From assembly GCA_026398675.1 (NCBI GenBank), contig JAPLSK010000162.1, forward strand, positions 1 through 8,688: a stretch of 8,688 nucleotides of DNA, given 5' to 3'. The notes beneath the pieces are model-generated. The model was not told the origin of the DNA and did not search any database. It saw only the letters and a program-made list of their open reading frames with translations. The DNA comes from a bacterium (lineage in GTDB: Bacteria > RBG-13-66-14). Shown here piece after piece: positions 6,765 through 8,688 of the stretch; position 1 is the first letter of the stretch, and each line of letters starts with the position of its first letter. A program made the translations under genes and the position numbers.

Positions 6765-7772
6765 GTGGCAGAGGATTCACCAGACGCCGTCCGGCGGGTG
6801 ACCGAGGCGGTACGGCGGGAGCTCGCGGAGAGGGGCTATCCACCCGGCGGGCCGACCGAGGGGAAGAAAACGCCACCGGTCCCCGTCGAGCCGAACCCCA
6901 CCGGCCCGGCGCCCCGCGTCGCGCCGTCGGAGGCCGACCCGCGGCGCATCCCCGTGGCGGTCAGCGGTCGCCACGCGCACCTGTGCGCCGAAAAGCTGGC
7001 CCTCCTCTTCGGCAAGGGCCACCGGCTGACGAAACTCCGCGACTTGAGCCAGACCGGCCAGTTCGCCGCCGAGGAGACGTTGAACCTGGTCGGCCCGAAG
7101 GCCGCGCTGACCGCCAGAATCCTCGGGCCGACGCGGGAGAAAACCGCCGTCGAGCTGTCGAAGAGCGACCTCGTCCGCCTGGGGGTCGCCCACGAGGTGC
7201 TGCCCGGCGGGGCGGTGAAACTGGCGGGTCCGCTGGTTTTGATCGGCCCCCGGGGCGAGCTCCGGTTGACGGACCAGGTCGCCCTGGCCGACCGGCACCT
7301 GCACTGCACCCCCGCCGATGCCGCCGCGTTGGGAGTATCCGACGGCCAGCGGGTGAGCGTGGTCGCCGACGGCTGGCGCGGGGCGCGCCTGGACCAGGTC
7401 CGGGTCCGGGTGAGGGAGGACTTCCGCCTCGAGCTGCACCTGGACACCGACGAGGCCGACGCGGTCCTCTTGAAGTCCGGCGACGCCGTCCGCCTGGCCG
7501 ACACCGCTCCCCCGCCCGCGCGGGAGGGAATCCCCACCGCCGAAAAGAGGAAACCGCTCCCCGTGGCGACCATCTCCGCCGGGGGCCGGGAGCCCCGCCT
7601 CCTGGGCGGCATCCCCGGCGTGGCGCCGCTGGGGCTGGTCACGGAGAACGACGTCCGGGCCGCCGCCCGGGCCGGACTCGCCGAGATACCCGTCACCCCC
7701 CGAGCCATCATCACCCCCGCCGCCCGGGACACGCTCAAGGACCTGGGCCTCACCCTCTCGACCCGGCGGTAA
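6765..7772 (+). CDS. pduL: PduL-type phosphate acyltransferase with N-terminal tag and C-terminal extension
   Basis: This BMC phosphotransacylase converts acyl-CoA and phosphate to acyl-phosphate and CoA, recycling CoA inside the shell. Residues 5-25 form an amphipathic helix followed by a long Pro/Gly-rich linker (26-60), a typical encapsulation peptide. The zinc-binding histidines of the two PduL domains are present: SGRHAHL (H70, H72), ADRHLHC (H178, H180) and LELHLDTDEAD (H225). The phosphotransacylase core ends at about residue 246. Usual PduL proteins are about 210 residues. This one has 335, because of the linker and an extra about 85 residues at the end. That tail contains VTENDVRAAARAG (292-304) and IITPAARDTLKDLGLTL (315-331), which resembles the start of EutQ and EutT as I recall them. 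GTG start with only a weak upstream AGGT. The gap to the next gene is six bases. Confidence 0.95.
   Translation: MAEDSPDAVRRVTEAVRRELAERGYPPGGPTEGKKTPPVPVEPNPTGPAPRVAPSEADPRRIPVAVSGRHAHLCAEKLALLFGKGHRLTKLRDLSQTGQFAAEETLNLVGPKAALTARILGPTREKTAVELSKSDLVRLGVAHEVLPGGAVKLAGPLVLIGPRGELRLTDQVALADRHLHCTPADAAALGVSDGQRVSVVADGWRGARLDQVRVRVREDFRLELHLDTDEADAVLLKSGDAVRLADTAPPPAREGIPTAEKRKPLPVATISAGGREPRLLGGIPGVAPLGLVTENDVRAAARAGLAEIPVTPRAIITPAARDTLKDLGLTLSTRR
6777..6839 (+). other. Predicted N-terminal encapsulation peptide of PduL
   Basis: This covers residues 5-25. Hydrophobic V9, V12, V16 and L20 fall on one helix face with Arg and Glu elsewhere. The helix is followed by PPGGP and further Pro-rich linker, the usual design for PduL tags. 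The last 14 residues align position by position with the C-terminal helix of the aldehyde dehydrogenase, sharing the V-R-L-G-Y pattern. Confidence 0.7.
7635..7769 (+). other. EutQ/EutT-like module at the PduL C-terminus
   Basis: This encodes about residues 291-335. The pattern is (V/I)T-x-x-D-(V/I)-R-A-A, then about 16 residues, then (I/L)TP-x-AR-x-x-x-x-x-LG. It matches my memory of the N-terminus of EutQ (ITANDIRAAHARG ... IITPEAREVADLLGFTI) and, more loosely, EutT (ITEAWLR ... LTPSARELL). It is not part of the PduL fold. I do not know a settled function for this segment, and docking to shell or partner proteins is a guess. Confidence 0.55.
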
Positions 7773-7778
7773 ACCCCC

Positions 7779-8688
7779 ATGACCGCCGCCCATAAAGCCT
7801 TAGACCTGGCGCGCGAAGCCGGGATCGTCGGCGCCGGGGGCGGCGGATTCCCCACCCACGTCAAGCTCTCCCTTCCCGCTGAAATCGTCATCGCCAACGC
7901 CGCCGAGTGCGAGCCCCTGATGGCCAAGGACTCGGCGCTCGTCGAGCACGGGGCGGAAATCGTATTGCAGGGATTGAAGCTCGCCGGGGAGACCGTGGGG
8001 GCGAAGCGCCTCGTCGTCGCGGCCAAGCCCAAGCGCGAAAGGGCCTGGCGCGCCCTCGAGGATGCGGTCGGCGACGGAATGGAGCTCTTCCCCCTCCCCG
8101 ACGCCTACCCCGTGGGCGACGAGGTGACGCTGGTCAAAATTATTACGGGGCGGACGGTGCCGCGGGGCGGCCTGCCCACCGACGTCGGCGCCCTGGTCCA
8201 GAACGTGGAGACGCTCTACAACCTGGCCCACGCGCACGGAACGCCGGTGACCGAAAAGTGGGTCTGCGTCGTCGGGGCGGTGGAGCGGCCCCTCGTGACC
8301 GTCGTCCCCCTCGGCTACCCGGCGGCGAGCCTGTTGGAAATAGCTGAACCCGAGCCGGGCGCGGTGGTCCTCGAGGGCGGCCCGGCCATGGGGGCTATCA
8401 TTGAGCCAAAAGAAGCCCACGTCGCCAAGACCACGGCGGGCTACACCGTCCTGCCCGCCGACTCGCCGGTCGTCGCGCACCTGCGGGGCACGTTGGCGGT
8501 GAACCGCCGCCGGTCGCTCACCGCCTGCATCCAGTGCCAACTCTGCACGGACCACTGCCCGCGCTGGCTCACCGGCCAGGAGGTCCGGCAGCACCTGTGG
8601 ATGCGCGCGCTGTGCCTTGGCCTGGGCTTCGATAAGCTGGCGGGCGACCGAATAGGATGTCCACTCGTTGCCGTGGATCGCGGCGAAG
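7779..8688 (+). CDS. pduS: PduS/RnfC-like flavin and iron-sulfur electron-transfer protein, 3' partial
   Basis: The frame is open from the ATG to the window edge: 303 residues of an expected about 450. PduS is a flavin and iron-sulfur protein that supplies electrons, classically for reducing cobalamin in the propanediol BMC. RnfC-like relatives oxidise NADH. The evidence is the glycine-rich GIVGAGGGGFPTHVKL (15-30), NAAECEPLM (40-48), PVGDEVTLVKIITGRTVP (111-128) and LVQNVETLYN (139-148), which match the nucleotide/flavin-binding domain. A 4Fe-4S ligand set follows, C250-x2-C253-x2-C256-x3-C260-P. A second cluster is expected about 40 residues later. The last residues visible show a single cysteine (C294) and no clear CxxCxxC. 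No good ribosome binding site precedes the ATG, so translation is probably coupled to PduL. The cobalamin-reductase role depends on a B12-dependent enzyme that is not visible here. Confidence 0.88.
   Translation, partial: MTAAHKALDLAREAGIVGAGGGGFPTHVKLSLPAEIVIANAAECEPLMAKDSALVEHGAEIVLQGLKLAGETVGAKRLVVAAKPKRERAWRALEDAVGDGMELFPLPDAYPVGDEVTLVKIITGRTVPRGGLPTDVGALVQNVETLYNLAHAHGTPVTEKWVCVVGAVERPLVTVVPLGYPAASLLEIAEPEPGAVVLEGGPAMGAIIEPKEAHVAKTTAGYTVLPADSPVVAHLRGTLAVNRRRSLTACIQCQLCTDHCPRWLTGQEVRQHLWMRALCLGLGFDKLAGDRIGCPLVAVDRGE

Noticed and set aside
6836..8032. Minus-strand 398-residue open frame
   Set aside because: It is a shadow opposite pduL and the PduS-like gene, Ser/Arg/Pro-rich, with no family features.

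Overview
The window looks like a chromosome segment of a high-GC, uncultured-type bacterium. It carries the start of a bacterial microcompartment (BMC) locus, interrupted by a foreign, AT-rich restriction-modification (R-M) cassette. Host genes use almost exclusively G/C-ending codons (47 of 60 bases are G/C in 2221-2280, by hand count). The noncoding start is full of REP-like palindromic repeats. The style (frequent GCGGGGATT...AATCCCCGC hairpins) reminds me of candidate-phylum genomes such as Coatesbacteria, but that is recollection and a weak taxonomic call.

Layout. 1-533: no gene, only interspersed direct repeats and hairpins, including a perfect 67-bp direct repeat. 534-562: a strong sigma70-type promoter whose predicted start falls on the ATG of the first gene. 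569-2089: a GAF / sigma54-activator / Fis regulator. 2090-3520: a CoA-acylating aldehyde dehydrogenase (PduP/EutE type). 3517-4530: a secreted TolB-like beta-propeller protein of unknown role. 4624-6411: an EcoRV-type restriction endonuclease and its cognate N6-adenine methyltransferase, AT-rich (15 of 60 bases G/C in 4861-4920). 6470-6757: a BMC-H hexameric shell protein. 6765-7772: a PduL phosphotransacylase with an N-terminal encapsulation helix and an unusual C-terminal extension. 7779 to the window end: a PduS/RnfC-like flavin/iron-sulfur protein, cut off by the window edge.

How they fit. The aldehyde dehydrogenase turns an aldehyde plus CoA and NAD+ into acyl-CoA. PduL converts acyl-CoA to acyl-phosphate and recycles CoA. 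The shell protein encloses both, and the PduS-like protein handles electrons, either for cobalamin reduction or NADH reoxidation. This is the shared core of aldehyde-oxidising metabolosomes. The signature enzyme that makes the aldehyde is not in the window, so the substrate cannot be named. The dehydrogenase (at its C-terminus) and PduL (at its N-terminus) carry near-matching amphipathic helices that look like a common shell-targeting tag. The regulator is probably the local switch for the locus.

Main points of interest: the EcoRV-like R-M pair sitting inside a metabolosome locus, the EutQ/EutT-like module fused to PduL, the shared targeting helix at opposite protein ends, and the apparently leaderless regulator mRNA.
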